DNA of 64,000 nucleotides from CAZTPJ01 sp964614515 (GCA_964614515.1 CAZTPJ010000011.1:1-64000); one strand, 5' to 3'; numbered from the stretch's first letter, positions 29,867 to 39,547 are shown. Notes: generated by a model not told the origin, from the sequence alone. Program-made: numbers and translations.

Positions 29867-31268
29867 AGGAACGCGCCCCCACCGTCACCTTCACAGGCAC
29901 AAACGTCGGACGCACGCGAGACTCAAACTCATCGCGGTACTTGTTCATGATGGTGCGCACGGCCCAGTTGTTGCCGTCGGCCAGGCCGCAGATCGTCGTG
30001 CCCGGCATGCTGCCCATGCTCGTGGCGATCTCCAGCGCGAGGTCGAGGTCTTTGGTCCGCGCGTTGCCCTCTTCGATGCGGCACATGAGTTGATACAGCC
30101 AGCCCGAGCCTTCCCGGCACGGCGTGCATTGCCCGCAACTCTCATGCTTGAAGAACCGAGCGATGTTCCTCGCCACGGCCACCATGTCCGTATCCTCATC
30201 AAACACCGTCGGACACGCGGTGCCAAGTCCGAGGACGTTGTGCTTTCGGCCGATATCAAAATCGAGCGCGGCATCCATCTCATCGGGTCCGAGGATGCCC
30301 ATCGAGACGCCGCCGGGGATCGCACCCTTGAAGCGCTTGCCGCCGCGCATGCCGCCGCAGTAGTCCTCGATCAGAACTCGCAGCGGGATGCCAAGTTCGC
30401 ACTCATAACAGCCGGGGCGGTTGACGTGGCCGGAGACGCCCATGAGTTTCGTGCCGTGCGAACCGAGTTGGCCGGGGATGGATGACTTGACGCCCTGACC
30501 GAGGAACCAGTCCGCGCCGTTCTCGATGATCGACGGCACATGGGCGAGCGTCTCAGTGTTGTTGATGATCGTGGGCTTGCCGAAGAGGCCCTTGATGGCG
30601 GGGAAGGGCGGCTTGATTCGCGGCCAGCCGCGCTTGCCTTCGAGCGCCTCGAGCAGGCCCGTTTCCTCGCCGCAGATGTACGCGCCCGCGCCGCGGTGCA
30701 GGTAGCAGTCAACCTTCCACGGCTCGCCGGTGGCCGATTTCATGCCATCGAGCAGGCCCTTGCCGCCGAAGATGCCGTGGGCATAGGCCTCCTGGATCGC
30801 GCGCTCGTTGACCTGGGCCTGAAGGTGATACTCGCCGCGGATGAAGATGTAGGCCGTGCGAATACGACAGGCATAGCACGCGATGGCGATGCCTTCGAGT
30901 TGCATGTGCGGGTCAAAGTCGAGAATGAGACGGTCCTTGAACGTTCCCGGTTCGGACTCGTCGGCGTTGACGCAGAGGTATCGCTGGCCGGGGTCTTCGC
31001 CCGGCTTGAGTTTCGGCAGGAAGGTCCACTTGAGTCCGGCCGGGAATCCTGCGCCGCCACGCCCGCGAAGTTGGCTCTTTTTGACCTCCTCGATGACCGC
31101 CTCGGGCGACATGCTCAGCGCTTTGCGTAGCGCGGTATACCCGCCGGTCTTGACGTACTCGTCATAGCCGACGACGTGCCGATCCTTTTCGCTCGCCCAC
31201 GGAAACGTGGGGATGCGTGCGGTGAGCACCGGCTTGCCGGGACGCTGCTTGAAGTTCCAACTCGTCAC
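29865..31268 (-). CDS. nuoF: NADH-quinone oxidoreductase subunit F
   Basis: A 467-residue flavoprotein subunit of complex I; it binds NADH and FMN and passes electrons to a 4Fe-4S cluster. Seen: the NADH region SQLRGRGGAGFPAGLKW, the FMN region YLCVNADESEPGTFKDR and RGAGAYICGEETGLLEALEG, and cluster ligands C378, C381, C384 (SCGQCTPCREG) and C427 (TTICGL). The start is GTG 31268, with GGAG seven bases upstream. Other nuo genes are absent on either side: upstream lies a repeat cluster, downstream an inverted repeat. It could be the true NuoF displaced from its operon, or the diaphorase part of another NAD-linked complex. Confidence 0.93.
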   Translation of the reverse strand: MTSWNFKQRPGKPVLTARIPTFPWASEKDRHVVGYDEYVKTGGYTALRKALSMSPEAVIEEVKKSQLRGRGGAGFPAGLKWTFLPKLKPGEDPGQRYLCVNADESEPGTFKDRLILDFDPHMQLEGIAIACYACRIRTAYIFIRGEYHLQAQVNERAIQEAYAHGIFGGKGLLDGMKSATGEPWKVDCYLHRGAGAYICGEETGLLEALEGKRGWPRIKPPFPAIKGLFGKPTIINNTETLAHVPSIIENGADWFLGQGVKSSIPGQLGSHGTKLMGVSGHVNRPGCYECELGIPLRVLIEDYCGGMRGGKRFKGAIPGGVSMGILGPDEMDAALDFDIGRKHNVLGLGTACPTVFDEDTDMVAVARNIARFFKHESCGQCTPCREGSGWLYQLMCRIEEGNARTKDLDLALEIATSMGSMPGTTICGLADGNNWAVRTIMNKYRDEFESRVRPTFVPVKVTVGARS

Positions 31269-31301
31269 AAGGAGTCTCCGCAGTCAACTCGCCCAGGAAC
31301 G

Positions 31302-31560
31302 GCGGCAAGGGCGTCTGGCCTATGCGCCTCTCTTCCGCCGGTGGCACGGGCGTCTCGCCTGTGCCTGTTTCCGTCGGTAGCACGGGCGTCTCGCCTGTGC
31401 GAACCGTGTCAATCGCGGCCATTGTAGCGCTGGCGCTTGCCAGACCATCGCCAACGGCGTCAGCGCGTCCAACTTCGGAGATGGCCGCGGCGCGATCCGA
31501 GGCAGGCGAACCGCTTGCCCCATCGGATTCTGAACCGCACAGGCGAGACGCCCGTGCCAC
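31302..31560. repeat. Cluster of interspersed palindromic repeats (GETPVPP type)
   Basis: The 24-base unit GTGGCACGGGCGTCTCGCCT plus GTGC occurs at 31341-31364 and, with one change, at 31377-31400. A degenerate copy lies at 31302-31325 and an inverted copy at 31537-31560. The forward copies sit 39 and 36 bases apart, both multiples of three. Translated, they read TGVSPV on one strand and GETPVPP on the other, peptide phrases I associate with repeats scattered in planctomycete genomes. They fill the gap between nuoF and the metalloprotease-like gene. Open frames crossing them are not taken as genes. Confidence 0.85.
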
Positions 31561-31619
31561 CGCTGATCTGCCACCGCCGAATCGCCTCCCCACACCGTGG
31601 ATTTGCCTGCGGCAAAGTT

Positions 31620-34553
31620 CTACTGACATCCCCCATGAAACGCGTTCCCGAAGCACAGGAAATCGAAGATATCGCACACGCCGGGGCCGGTGCTGGTGTC
31701 GCAATCGCAGGCGTAGGGGTCATTCGCCGAGAACAGGTTGCCGAAGCACAGGAAATCGAAGATATCGAGGACGCCGGGACCGGTTGACTGGTCACAGTCG
31801 GGGTAGCAGGGTGTTGGCTCAAAGCCGACGCCGTCGAACCAGAGCGTGAAGCCGGCGCCCCATGTGTCGGCGTGGATTTCGACCCAGTTGATGGATGTGA
31901 TGTCCGGCGAGCCGACGACCGATCGCTGCCATGTCGCGTCACCGGCGATGGGGACGATGCACTCGCGCCACTGGCCGCGGGCTTCGTTGAGCAGGTCGGA
32001 CGTCGGGCGCAGCACGATGTGGCCGTTGGCGTCGCCGATGTGTATCCACGGCGAGTGGTTCTGGAAGCCGATGTTGGGGTTCTCCGCCCAGACCCAGAAG
32101 CGCAGGCGTTCGACATCGGACAGATCCCACTGCGCCAGCAGGCCGCCGCCGGGATAGCGGGCGTAGGTGTCGAAGCCGCCGTCAGTTTCGAAACGGATTG
32201 AGCCTTGGCCGGCGATGGTGCGCTGCTGATCGTCAAAGATTGTGGCGGACCCGCCCTGTGCCCATGCGGCCCAGTCGATCCCGTTGAGTTCGGCCATGTC
32301 GCGCGGCGGGATGGTCTGAATGCTGCCGCCGAGGGGAAGTTCTCGCTCGAAGATGGCCGTCTGCGTCTGACCCTCATCGAAGGCGTTGTTGAGTTCGGTG
32401 ATGTCGAGCCATGTCCACGCGGCGAAGCCCGCGTGCTCAACCTTGATGAGGAAGACCGCGTTGGTTCCGACCACGGCGATGTATCCAAAGGGATTGGCGC
32501 GGAGTTGGTCGCCCGCGTATGTGATCGGGGCGAGCGCGGGATTGATCGGGACGTTGGGGATCGTCCACAATCCCTGCGCATCGGTCACGCCCTGGGCCTT
32601 GATCTGCGTGGTGATGCGTTCGCCCAGGCCGGGGCGTTCGCACTTCTGATAGACCGTGACTGTCGCGCCGGACAGCGGCTGGGCGTTGGCGCCGAGGATG
32701 CGCAGGCGGGTTGTCTCGGGGGTGCGATAGAGGTATTGGCCGTAGTACCCGTGCGCGGTGTTCAGCCAGTGGTTCATGGCGTGCGAACTGTGATCCGAGA
32801 GGAAGTCCGAGACGCCGTTCATCAGGCAGGGGATGGCGGAATAGCCCGTCGCGTTGACTTCGTTCTGCGATTGATCGATGTTGAGGCGATAGATGTCGAT
32901 GAGTCCGAGTTGGTGGGCGAGTTCGTGGAGCAGGCCGTAGTCGATGTCGACGGAGGGGCGGTAATAGCCCGCGGTTCGCAGGCTTCCTTCGCCCGCGAAG
33001 TATCGAAGCGGGAAGATGCCGAAGGGCGAGCGGTCGTTGGTCGGCGTCGGCGTGTCATCGCCGAGCACTTCGAGTACGTCGAAATGCACGCGCTTGGCCG
33101 ACCCGGCCTCTTCAAAGAGGCGGTTGAACTCGGTCATGTGGTTGTTGAGCCAGTCGATGAAGTCATCGCTGGTGGCTTGCGGATAGTCGGGCGTTTCTTC
33201 GCGGAACTCCTCGATGCGCGTGCGGTCGATGTAACTCAGAAACGGCACGGACTTGGCGTCAAGCGAGAGCGCGTTGTTGCCGAGTCGCGCATCGGACACG
33301 TTGATCGTGCATTCGATCGTCTCGCTCGCGTTGGTCCACGGCCGCTGGTACTGCACCTGCGTGATCGCGCCCGGAGACAGGCCGATGAATGGAACCTGCT
33401 GATTGACAACCTGCCCGTTGACGCGCCACACCACGACCACGTTCGAGGCGAAAAAGTTCGTCCCGCGGTTACGGATCGTCGCGGTGTAGGTCATCACCTG
33501 CCCGACGTTCGGCCAGCGCTGCTCCGTGCCCGTCTGGCCCGAACCCAGGCCCGTTGCGGCGGAGAAGATATACGGCCCGAAACCCGACGGCTCGGTCACT
33601 TCGTAGTAGGTGTACGTCGCGGCGTATCGCGGGAAGCGCGGCGTGCGAGCGATGGAGGCGATCTGCAGATCCGTCTCATCGCGCGGCGTGCGCGGGCCGA
33701 TCGACTCAACCTCGCGCGTCTCATCGCCCGTGGTGAATCGCGCGGTGATCGCGTAGTGGTATGACACACCATTCACGGCCGTCACGTCGAGGAACGATGT
33801 GGTCTCGATGTTCGGCAACACGGCGATGGGCGTCATGCCGGTGATGTTCGAGAACGGCTCGGTGTCGCGATACACGGCGTAGGACGCGAAGGTACTGGTG
33901 GGATCGTCGTATCGTTCCCACGTCAGATCGACGCGGGCATTGCCGATGAAGGCTCGCTGCTTCCTCGGCGCGGGACGCGAGACGTCAAAGCGAAGGCCGT
34001 CAATCCACAATGTGAATCCCGCGCCCCAGGTGTCCGCGTGTATCTCGATCCACTGTACGAGTCCGAGCGAGGGTGAGCCGACGGCCGAGCGCTCCCACAG
34101 TTCATCGCCCGTCATCGGCACGACCATCTCGATCCACTGCCCTCGGGCGTCGTTGAGGATGTCATAATCGGGGCGAAACTCGTAGTAGTCCTGCTGCGTC
34201 GTGTGCAGGCGAATCCACGGCGAGTGGTTCTGAAACCCGAGGTTCGGGTTCTCCGCCCACACCCAGAAGGCGAAGCCGCCAACGTCAGTCATGTCCCACG
34301 CGGCGTTGCGCGAGGCCGGCGCCCACAGCCAGGTGTCGAACGGACCATCGGTTTCAAACCGCAGCGATGATGAACCGACGCGCACGCGAGCGCTGTCATT
34401 GAACACCGCGGCCGTGCCGTTCTGCGCCTCTGCCCCCCATTGCCCGGCCGCGCCTTCCGTCAGTGCATCCGGCGCTGGGGGATCATTCGCCCAGGCGCTC
34501 GTGAGACCGACAACCAGCACAGCGACGACACACAGCGACAGATGACGCATCAC
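31620..34553 (-). CDS. Large secreted metalloprotease-like protein with duplicated sugar-binding-like domains
   Basis: A 977-residue exported protein. Signal peptide MMRHLSLCVVAVLVVGLTSA. Two copies of a beta-sandwich domain (about 35-205 and 770-915) share FWVWAENPN-GFQNHSPWI and EIHADTWGAGFTLW almost word for word. Between them come a fibronectin-III-like domain (about 215-300), a CARDB-like domain (about 335-440), and a region with HELAH at 543-547, a zinc-metallopeptidase motif (HExxH), though the third ligand is uncertain. The last 60 residues are two dockerin-like units (GVLDIFDFLCFGN and GVCDIFDFLCFGN). ATG 34553 has GAAGGAGGAG upstream. It lies 39 bases after glnS, so it may be read from the same transcript. 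Likely an extracellular degradative enzyme; substrate unknown. Confidence 0.85.
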   Translation of the reverse strand: MMRHLSLCVVAVLVVGLTSAWANDPPAPDALTEGAAGQWGAEAQNGTAAVFNDSARVRVGSSSLRFETDGPFDTWLWAPASRNAAWDMTDVGGFAFWVWAENPNLGFQNHSPWIRLHTTQQDYYEFRPDYDILNDARGQWIEMVVPMTGDELWERSAVGSPSLGLVQWIEIHADTWGAGFTLWIDGLRFDVSRPAPRKQRAFIGNARVDLTWERYDDPTSTFASYAVYRDTEPFSNITGMTPIAVLPNIETTSFLDVTAVNGVSYHYAITARFTTGDETREVESIGPRTPRDETDLQIASIARTPRFPRYAATYTYYEVTEPSGFGPYIFSAATGLGSGQTGTEQRWPNVGQVMTYTATIRNRGTNFFASNVVVVWRVNGQVVNQQVPFIGLSPGAITQVQYQRPWTNASETIECTINVSDARLGNNALSLDAKSVPFLSYIDRTRIEEFREETPDYPQATSDDFIDWLNNHMTEFNRLFEEAGSAKRVHFDVLEVLGDDTPTPTNDRSPFGIFPLRYFAGEGSLRTAGYYRPSVDIDYGLLHELAHQLGLIDIYRLNIDQSQNEVNATGYSAIPCLMNGVSDFLSDHSSHAMNHWLNTAHGYYGQYLYRTPETTRLRILGANAQPLSGATVTVYQKCERPGLGERITTQIKAQGVTDAQGLWTIPNVPINPALAPITYAGDQLRANPFGYIAVVGTNAVFLIKVEHAGFAAWTWLDITELNNAFDEGQTQTAIFERELPLGGSIQTIPPRDMAELNGIDWAAWAQGGSATIFDDQQRTIAGQGSIRFETDGGFDTYARYPGGGLLAQWDLSDVERLRFWVWAENPNIGFQNHSPWIHIGDANGHIVLRPTSDLLNEARGQWRECIVPIAGDATWQRSVVGSPDITSINWVEIHADTWGAGFTLWFDGVGFEPTPCYPDCDQSTGPGVLDIFDFLCFGNLFSANDPYACDCDTSTGPGVCDIFDFLCFGNAFHGGCQ

Positions 34554-34592
34554 GCGGCTCCTCCTTCAACCCCCGAGCGGGAATGAAGGAGT

Positions 34593-36398
34593 TTAGGTCG
34601 AGGTTCTGTCTTTCGCCCATGAGTCTTTCAATGAGGCCGTGCGATTGAAGATCAGCGCGCCCGGCGTCGTCGTCTTATCGGCACTGAAATACCCGAGGCG
34701 TTCGAACTGAAACCGCTGGATGCCATCGCTCCAGATGGGGCCTCCAACGGCCGTGTTGCCAAAAGCCGCGCGGCGCATGTCCTCGGCGACGCTCGGCTCG
34801 ACGCTCGCCCGCGCGATCGTCTCCATCGACGCGGGGTTCAGGTCGTCCATGAAGTTTCCGGTGCGTTCGCCGGGGTGCTCGGCCGTGAAGAGCCGGTCAT
34901 ACAGTCGCACCTCGGCCTCGACGGCGTGCGCAGCGCTGACCCAGTGGAGCGTGGCCTTGACCTTACGGCCGTCGGGCGCATCGCCGCCGCGCGTGGCGGG
35001 GTCATAGGTGCAGCGGATCTCGGTGATCTCGCCCGTGGCCGCATCTTTGACGACGCCCGTGCATGTGATGAAGTACGCATAACGCAGTCGAACTTCCTTG
35101 CCGGGTGAGAGGCGAAAGAACTTCTTCGGCGGGTCTTCCATGAAATCGTCGCGCTCGATGAACAGCACGCGGGAGAAGGGGACCTTTCGCGTGCCTGCCG
35201 CGGCATCTTCGGGGTTGTTCACCGCGTCGAGTTCTTCGGTCTGGCCCTCGGGATAGTTTTCGATGACGACGCGAAGCGGGCGCAGCACGGCCATGCGCCG
35301 CGGGGCTCGCTTGTTGAGATCGTCGCGCACGGCGTTCTCGACGCGCACCATGTCGATGAAACTCTCGAACTTCGTGACGCCGACATCTTCGCACAGCGCC
35401 CAGAGCGATTCGGGTGTATAGCCGCGTCGGCGCAGGCCGGAGATCGTCGGCATGCGCGGGTCATCCCATCCGTCCACCACCCCGGCCTCGACCATCTTCA
35501 ACAGGTTTCGTTTGCTCAGGATCGTGTACGTCGGGCGGAACTTGGCGAACTCGATCTGCTGTGGGTGCGCGATGGCCGGGCCGTAGGGGCCGCTACCGCC
35601 GGGCAGATGTCGACCGATGTTGATCGAATCAAGGAACCAATCGTAGAGCGGGCGATGGTTCTCAAATTCGAGCGTGCAGATGGAATGCGTGATGCCTTCG
35701 ATGGAGTCTTCGAGGCCGTGGGCCCAGTCATAACTGGGATAGATGTGCCATGTTGTGCCCGTGCGGTGGTGCGCGGCGTGAACGATGCGATACATGACAG
35801 GATCGCGCAGGTTGAAGTTCGGCGAGGCCATGTCGATCTTCGCGCGGAGCGTGCGCGAGCCTTCGGGGAACTCGCCGGCCTTCATGCGGCGCAGCAGGTC
35901 GAGGCTTTCCGCGGGGGGTCGATCGCGAAAGGGGCTTGGCGTGCCGGGGGTGGTGGCCGTGCCGCGCGTGGCGCGAACCTCGTCCGCCGAGAGATCGCAG
36001 ACATACGCCTTGCCCTTGTTGACGAGTTCCTCGGCGAAGGCGAACATCTGGTTGAAATAGTCCGAGGCGAAGAGCAGGCGATCCTGCCAGTCGGCGCCGA
36101 GCCACTTCACGTCGGCAATGATCGAATCGACGTACTCCTGTTCTTCCTTCTCGGGATTGGTGTCGTCGAAACGGAGGTTGAACTTGCCGGCATAGTCCCG
36201 CGCGAGGCCGTAGTTGAGGCAGATGCTCTTGGCATGGCCGATGTGGAGGTATCCGTTGGGTTCGGGGGGGAAGCGCGTGTGAACGCGGGGCGTGCCGTCC
36301 GGCCATGTGCCCCACTTTCGCGAGGCGTTATCGCTCTCGACGATCTGCCGGATGAAGTTGATCGGGCGTGCCTCGTCATGGGTTGCTGGGTCGTTCAT
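34593..36398 (-). CDS. glnS: Glutaminyl-tRNA synthetase
   Basis: Class I synthetase of 601 residues. The ATP site HIGH is HIGH 52-55 in PPEPNGYLHIGHAKS; the second signature is ILSKR at 293-297, the GlnRS form of KMSKS. The catalytic-domain sequence CTLEFENHRPLYDWFLD marks GlnRS rather than GluRS. The C-terminal anticodon-binding beta-barrels follow (FFRLSPGKEVRLRYAYFITC, QFERLGYFSADK). Its presence means glutaminyl-tRNA can be charged directly. ATG 36398 gives the family-typical start INFIRQIVESDNAS shortly after. It is divergent from the metallophosphatase gene. Confidence 0.97.
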   Translation of the reverse strand: MNDPATHDEARPINFIRQIVESDNASRKWGTWPDGTPRVHTRFPPEPNGYLHIGHAKSICLNYGLARDYAGKFNLRFDDTNPEKEEQEYVDSIIADVKWLGADWQDRLLFASDYFNQMFAFAEELVNKGKAYVCDLSADEVRATRGTATTPGTPSPFRDRPPAESLDLLRRMKAGEFPEGSRTLRAKIDMASPNFNLRDPVMYRIVHAAHHRTGTTWHIYPSYDWAHGLEDSIEGITHSICTLEFENHRPLYDWFLDSINIGRHLPGGSGPYGPAIAHPQQIEFAKFRPTYTILSKRNLLKMVEAGVVDGWDDPRMPTISGLRRRGYTPESLWALCEDVGVTKFESFIDMVRVENAVRDDLNKRAPRRMAVLRPLRVVIENYPEGQTEELDAVNNPEDAAAGTRKVPFSRVLFIERDDFMEDPPKKFFRLSPGKEVRLRYAYFITCTGVVKDAATGEITEIRCTYDPATRGGDAPDGRKVKATLHWVSAAHAVEAEVRLYDRLFTAEHPGERTGNFMDDLNPASMETIARASVEPSVAEDMRRAAFGNTAVGGPIWSDGIQRFQFERLGYFSADKTTTPGALIFNRTASLKDSWAKDRTST

Positions 36399-36470
36399 GG
36401 GTAGTGATCGTAGGGAGTGAGGGCGTGGGTGATCGCCCGTGCGCGATGGATCGCATAGTCTTTGAATCGC

Positions 36471-37349
36471 ATGGATCCTTCGGCCCTTGATCTTGCTGAT
36501 CCTGACGCCGTGTCTGCGACGTTCGCGCAGGCCGCGGAGGCGGCTCGCTCAGCCGCGTGCCGTGACAAGTCGATCGATCGCATCAGCCCTCCTGGCTCGA
36601 TCATCGCGACGGGGGATTTGCACGACAATCCGATGCATCTGGATCGTCTGATCGAGGCCGCGCGGCTCAACACGGATCAGCCCAGGCATCTGGTGCTGCA
36701 CGAGATCATCCATTCGGATCGACTGGTCAACGGGATGGATTTTTCGTACCGGGCGCTGGCGAAGGTGGCCGCGCTCAAGGCGGCGCACCCCGAGCACGTC
36801 CACGTCCTGCTGGCGAACCACGAACTGGCGCAGTTGGTCAACGCGGGAATCGTGAAGGAGGGGATTCGCGTCGTCGAGGCGTTCAACGCGGGCGTGGACT
36901 ATGTGTTTGGCGCGGAGGCCGGGCGCGTCGGCGCGGCCATCGGCGCGTTCATCCGCGCGATGCCGCTGGCCCTGCGGTGTGAGTGTCCCACGGGGGACAT
37001 CCTCATTGCGCATTCGCTTCCGTCGCCGTGGATGATGGCGCGCTTCGATCCGTCGATTCTCTCGCGCGATTTGACCGATGCGGATTATGAATCGCGGGCC
37101 GGTTCGGCGTATCTCATGGTCTGGGGACGCAACTATGACGCGGATCAGATCGAAGACCTGGTTGAACGATGGCATGCGTCGATGTTCATCCTCGGGCATG
37201 AACACGTCGAAAACGGCGTGAAGTTCATCCCCCCCGCCGCGATTGTGCTCAACAGCGATCACGAGCGCGGCGTCTATCTGCCGTTCGACCTCTCGCGCCC
37301 GCCGCGCGCGGAGCAAGCCATGGAGTTTGTCGTACCGCTTGCGCAGTGA
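36471..37349 (+). CDS. Calcineurin-like metallophosphoesterase
   Basis: A 292-residue predicted phosphatase. The metal-binding motifs run in the right order: IIATGDLHDN (D, H and N ligands), LLANHEL (a variant of GNHE), ILIAHSLP (histidine) and FILGHEHVENG (GHxH). The usual glycine before NHE is replaced by alanine. It probably hydrolyses phosphate esters in the cytoplasm, as there is no signal peptide. ATG 36471 is preferred to TTG 36462. The short divergent region to glnS (72 bases) must hold both promoters. Convergent with glgB, 21 bases apart. Confidence 0.85.
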   Translation: MDPSALDLADPDAVSATFAQAAEAARSAACRDKSIDRISPPGSIIATGDLHDNPMHLDRLIEAARLNTDQPRHLVLHEIIHSDRLVNGMDFSYRALAKVAALKAAHPEHVHVLLANHELAQLVNAGIVKEGIRVVEAFNAGVDYVFGAEAGRVGAAIGAFIRAMPLALRCECPTGDILIAHSLPSPWMMARFDPSILSRDLTDADYESRAGSAYLMVWGRNYDADQIEDLVERWHASMFILGHEHVENGVKFIPPAAIVLNSDHERGVYLPFDLSRPPRAEQAMEFVVPLAQ

Positions 37350-37370
37350 CGCGATGCGGCCGCGGCCGGG

Positions 37371-39314
37371 TCAGCCTTCGCTTCGCAGGTAAATCCCCGC
37401 CAGCGGCGGCAGCAGGACGCTGACCGAGTTCCCACGGCCATGCCAGGGCGTGGGGCCGGCCGTCACGCCGCCGAGATTGCCCAGGCCGCCGCCCCAGAAC
37501 TCGGCCGCGTCGCTGTTGAGAATCTCGCGCCAGAATCCGCTGCGTGGCACGCCGAGGCGGTATTCCGGGCGTGGCACGGGCGTGAAGTTGAACGCGGCGA
37601 GGATGAACTCGCCGCGTGGCCCCTTGCGCATGAACGCGAGGCAGCCATCATCGGCATCGTTCGCCTCGATCCACTCAAAGCCCTCATGTCGGCAGTCGCC
37701 CCAGTGCAGCGCGGGTTCCTCGCGATAGACACGGTTGAGTTGTTCGACGAGTTTCCGCACGCCGTCGTGCGGCGCATGCGCGAGCAGGCGAAAGTCGACG
37801 CTCGCATCGTGGCGCCATTCATCCCACTGCCCGAACTCACACCCCATGAAGAGCAGTTTCTTCCCCGGCTGCGCCCACATGTAGGCCAGAAGCAGCCGCA
37901 GATTCGCGAACTTCCGCCAGTCATCCCCGGGCATCTTCGCAAGCAGCGAGCCTTTGCCGTGCGTCACTTCATCGTGCGACAACGGAAGCACAAAGTTTTC
38001 GGCGAACTGATACATGCCGCGGAACGTCAGTTCGTTGTGGTGAAACTTGCGATGCACCGGATCGCGACGCATGTGCGTCAGCGTGTCGTTCATCCAGCCC
38101 ATGTCCCACTTCAGGCCAAAGCCAAGCCCGCCAAGATGCGTCGGACGCGACACCATCGGCCACGATGTGGACTCTTCCGCGATGATCTGCACGTCAGGGA
38201 AACGGCCATACGCCTCCGCGTTGAGCCGGCGCAGAAACTCGATCGCTTCAATGTTCTCGCGTCCGCCGTAGCGGTTGGGAATCCACTCGCCTTCCTTGCG
38301 CGAGTAGTCGAGATAGAGCATCGAGGCCACGGCGTCCACGCGCAGGCCGTCGATGTGGTACTTCTCCAGCCAGAACATGGCGCTGGAGAGCAGAAACGCG
38401 CGAACTTCGTTACGGCCGTAGTTGAAGATCGCGGATTTCCAGTCTTGATGGAAGCCCTGCCGCGGATCGGCGTGTTCGTAGAGGTGCGTGCCGTCGAAAT
38501 AGGCCAGGCCGTGCTCATCGTTGGGAAAGTGCGACGGAACCCAGTCGAGAATGACGCCGATGCCGTGCTGATGCAGGTAGTCCACGAGGAACATGAAGTC
38601 CTGCGGCGAGCCGTATCGGCTGGTCGGCGCGAAGTAGCCGGTCGTCTGATATCCCCACGAGGCAAAGAGCGGATGCTCGGTGATGGGGAGGAGTTCGACG
38701 TGGGTGAAGCCGGTGCGTTTGATGTGTTCGACCAGCCGCGGCGCGAGTTCGCGATACGAGAGCGATCGCCCCCCCTCCTCGGCCACGCGCATCCACGAGC
38801 CGCTATGCAGTTCATAGATTGACATCGGCGCATCGAGGTGGTTTCGCCCGCCGCGCATCGCCATCCACTCGCCATCGCCCCACGCATAGTCAAGCCCGCT
38901 GACGACCGAGCCTGTGCGCGGGGCGATCTCGTGATGAAAGCCGAACGGATCCGCCTTGTCGGCCGCGTACCCGCTGACGGTCGACGCGATGTGGTACTTG
39001 TAGACCTGTCCGACGGCCACGCCGGGGATGAAGCGTTCCCAGATGCCCGAGTTGCCGCGCGGGCGCATCGGATGCGAGCCGCGATCCCACCCGTTGAAGT
39101 CGCCGACGACCGAGACATACCTGGCGTTGGGTGCCCACACGGCGAACCACGTTCCGCGCTGGCCGTCGGACTCGCCCAAGTGCGAGCCGAGGCACTCGAA
39201 GAGTCGGGAGTGTGTGCCTTCATTGAAGAAGTGCAGGTCGGCTTCGCCGAGCCGGGAGCCGCCGTGAAGGCCGGGTGAACCGTGCTGTACACCCGCGATG
39301 GTCATGCGTGTCAC
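37371..39314 (-). CDS. glgB: 1,4-alpha-glucan branching enzyme
   Basis: GH13 enzyme of 647 residues that makes alpha-1,6 branches in glycogen. An N-terminal CBM48 (about 35-145; WFAVWAPNARYVSVVGDFNG) precedes the catalytic barrel, with nucleophile D327 (DGLRVDAVASM), acid E380 (QIIAEEST) and D448 (LSHDEV). A C-terminal beta domain follows (GEFILAAFNFTPV). The start is GTG 39314, with GGAG five bases upstream; ATG 39305 is an alternative. Glycogen synthase and ADP-glucose pyrophosphorylase are not in the window, so the gene is separate from any glg operon. The 5' region is shared with the divergent NfeD gene. Confidence 0.96.
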   Translation of the reverse strand: MTRMTIAGVQHGSPGLHGGSRLGEADLHFFNEGTHSRLFECLGSHLGESDGQRGTWFAVWAPNARYVSVVGDFNGWDRGSHPMRPRGNSGIWERFIPGVAVGQVYKYHIASTVSGYAADKADPFGFHHEIAPRTGSVVSGLDYAWGDGEWMAMRGGRNHLDAPMSIYELHSGSWMRVAEEGGRSLSYRELAPRLVEHIKRTGFTHVELLPITEHPLFASWGYQTTGYFAPTSRYGSPQDFMFLVDYLHQHGIGVILDWVPSHFPNDEHGLAYFDGTHLYEHADPRQGFHQDWKSAIFNYGRNEVRAFLLSSAMFWLEKYHIDGLRVDAVASMLYLDYSRKEGEWIPNRYGGRENIEAIEFLRRLNAEAYGRFPDVQIIAEESTSWPMVSRPTHLGGLGFGLKWDMGWMNDTLTHMRRDPVHRKFHHNELTFRGMYQFAENFVLPLSHDEVTHGKGSLLAKMPGDDWRKFANLRLLLAYMWAQPGKKLLFMGCEFGQWDEWRHDASVDFRLLAHAPHDGVRKLVEQLNRVYREEPALHWGDCRHEGFEWIEANDADDGCLAFMRKGPRGEFILAAFNFTPVPRPEYRLGVPRSGFWREILNSDAAEFWGGGLGNLGGVTAGPTPWHGRGNSVSVLLPPLAGIYLRSEG

Positions 39315-39547
39315 CGGGTCTCCGAAGTGTCAGTGGCCGATTCCCCACGGCCGAGGCGGATGATACTCCATCGGCGGCTGCCCGCTGCCTGCGTTGGCCG
39401 TGTGGGGGCCGAAACTCCCAGGCATTTCCTCCCAATGATCTGGCGAAAGGCGATTCGAGGGGTATCCGAGTCGAGTATGATGTCCCGGCCGTCGCGGCGC
39501 TCGTGGCCCGCGATGGCCAGGCTGCCGGAACGTCGAAGAGGTCAACC

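Noticed and set aside
31302..31560. Regularly spaced repeats as a CRISPR array
   Set aside because: Only three forward copies, one degenerate, with short spacers of about 12 bases, one inverted copy and no cas genes.
31162..31704. A 180-residue open frame on the minus strand over the repeat cluster
   Set aside because: It is made of repeat translations (GETPVPP, ARASRL) and overlaps the ends of two real genes; no start site or domain.
32205..33764. A 519-residue plus-strand frame
   Set aside because: Antisense shadow of the metalloprotease-like gene, which has clear domains and a signal peptide.
37440..38822. A 460-residue plus-strand frame
   Set aside because: Lies opposite glgB, whose catalytic residues are intact.
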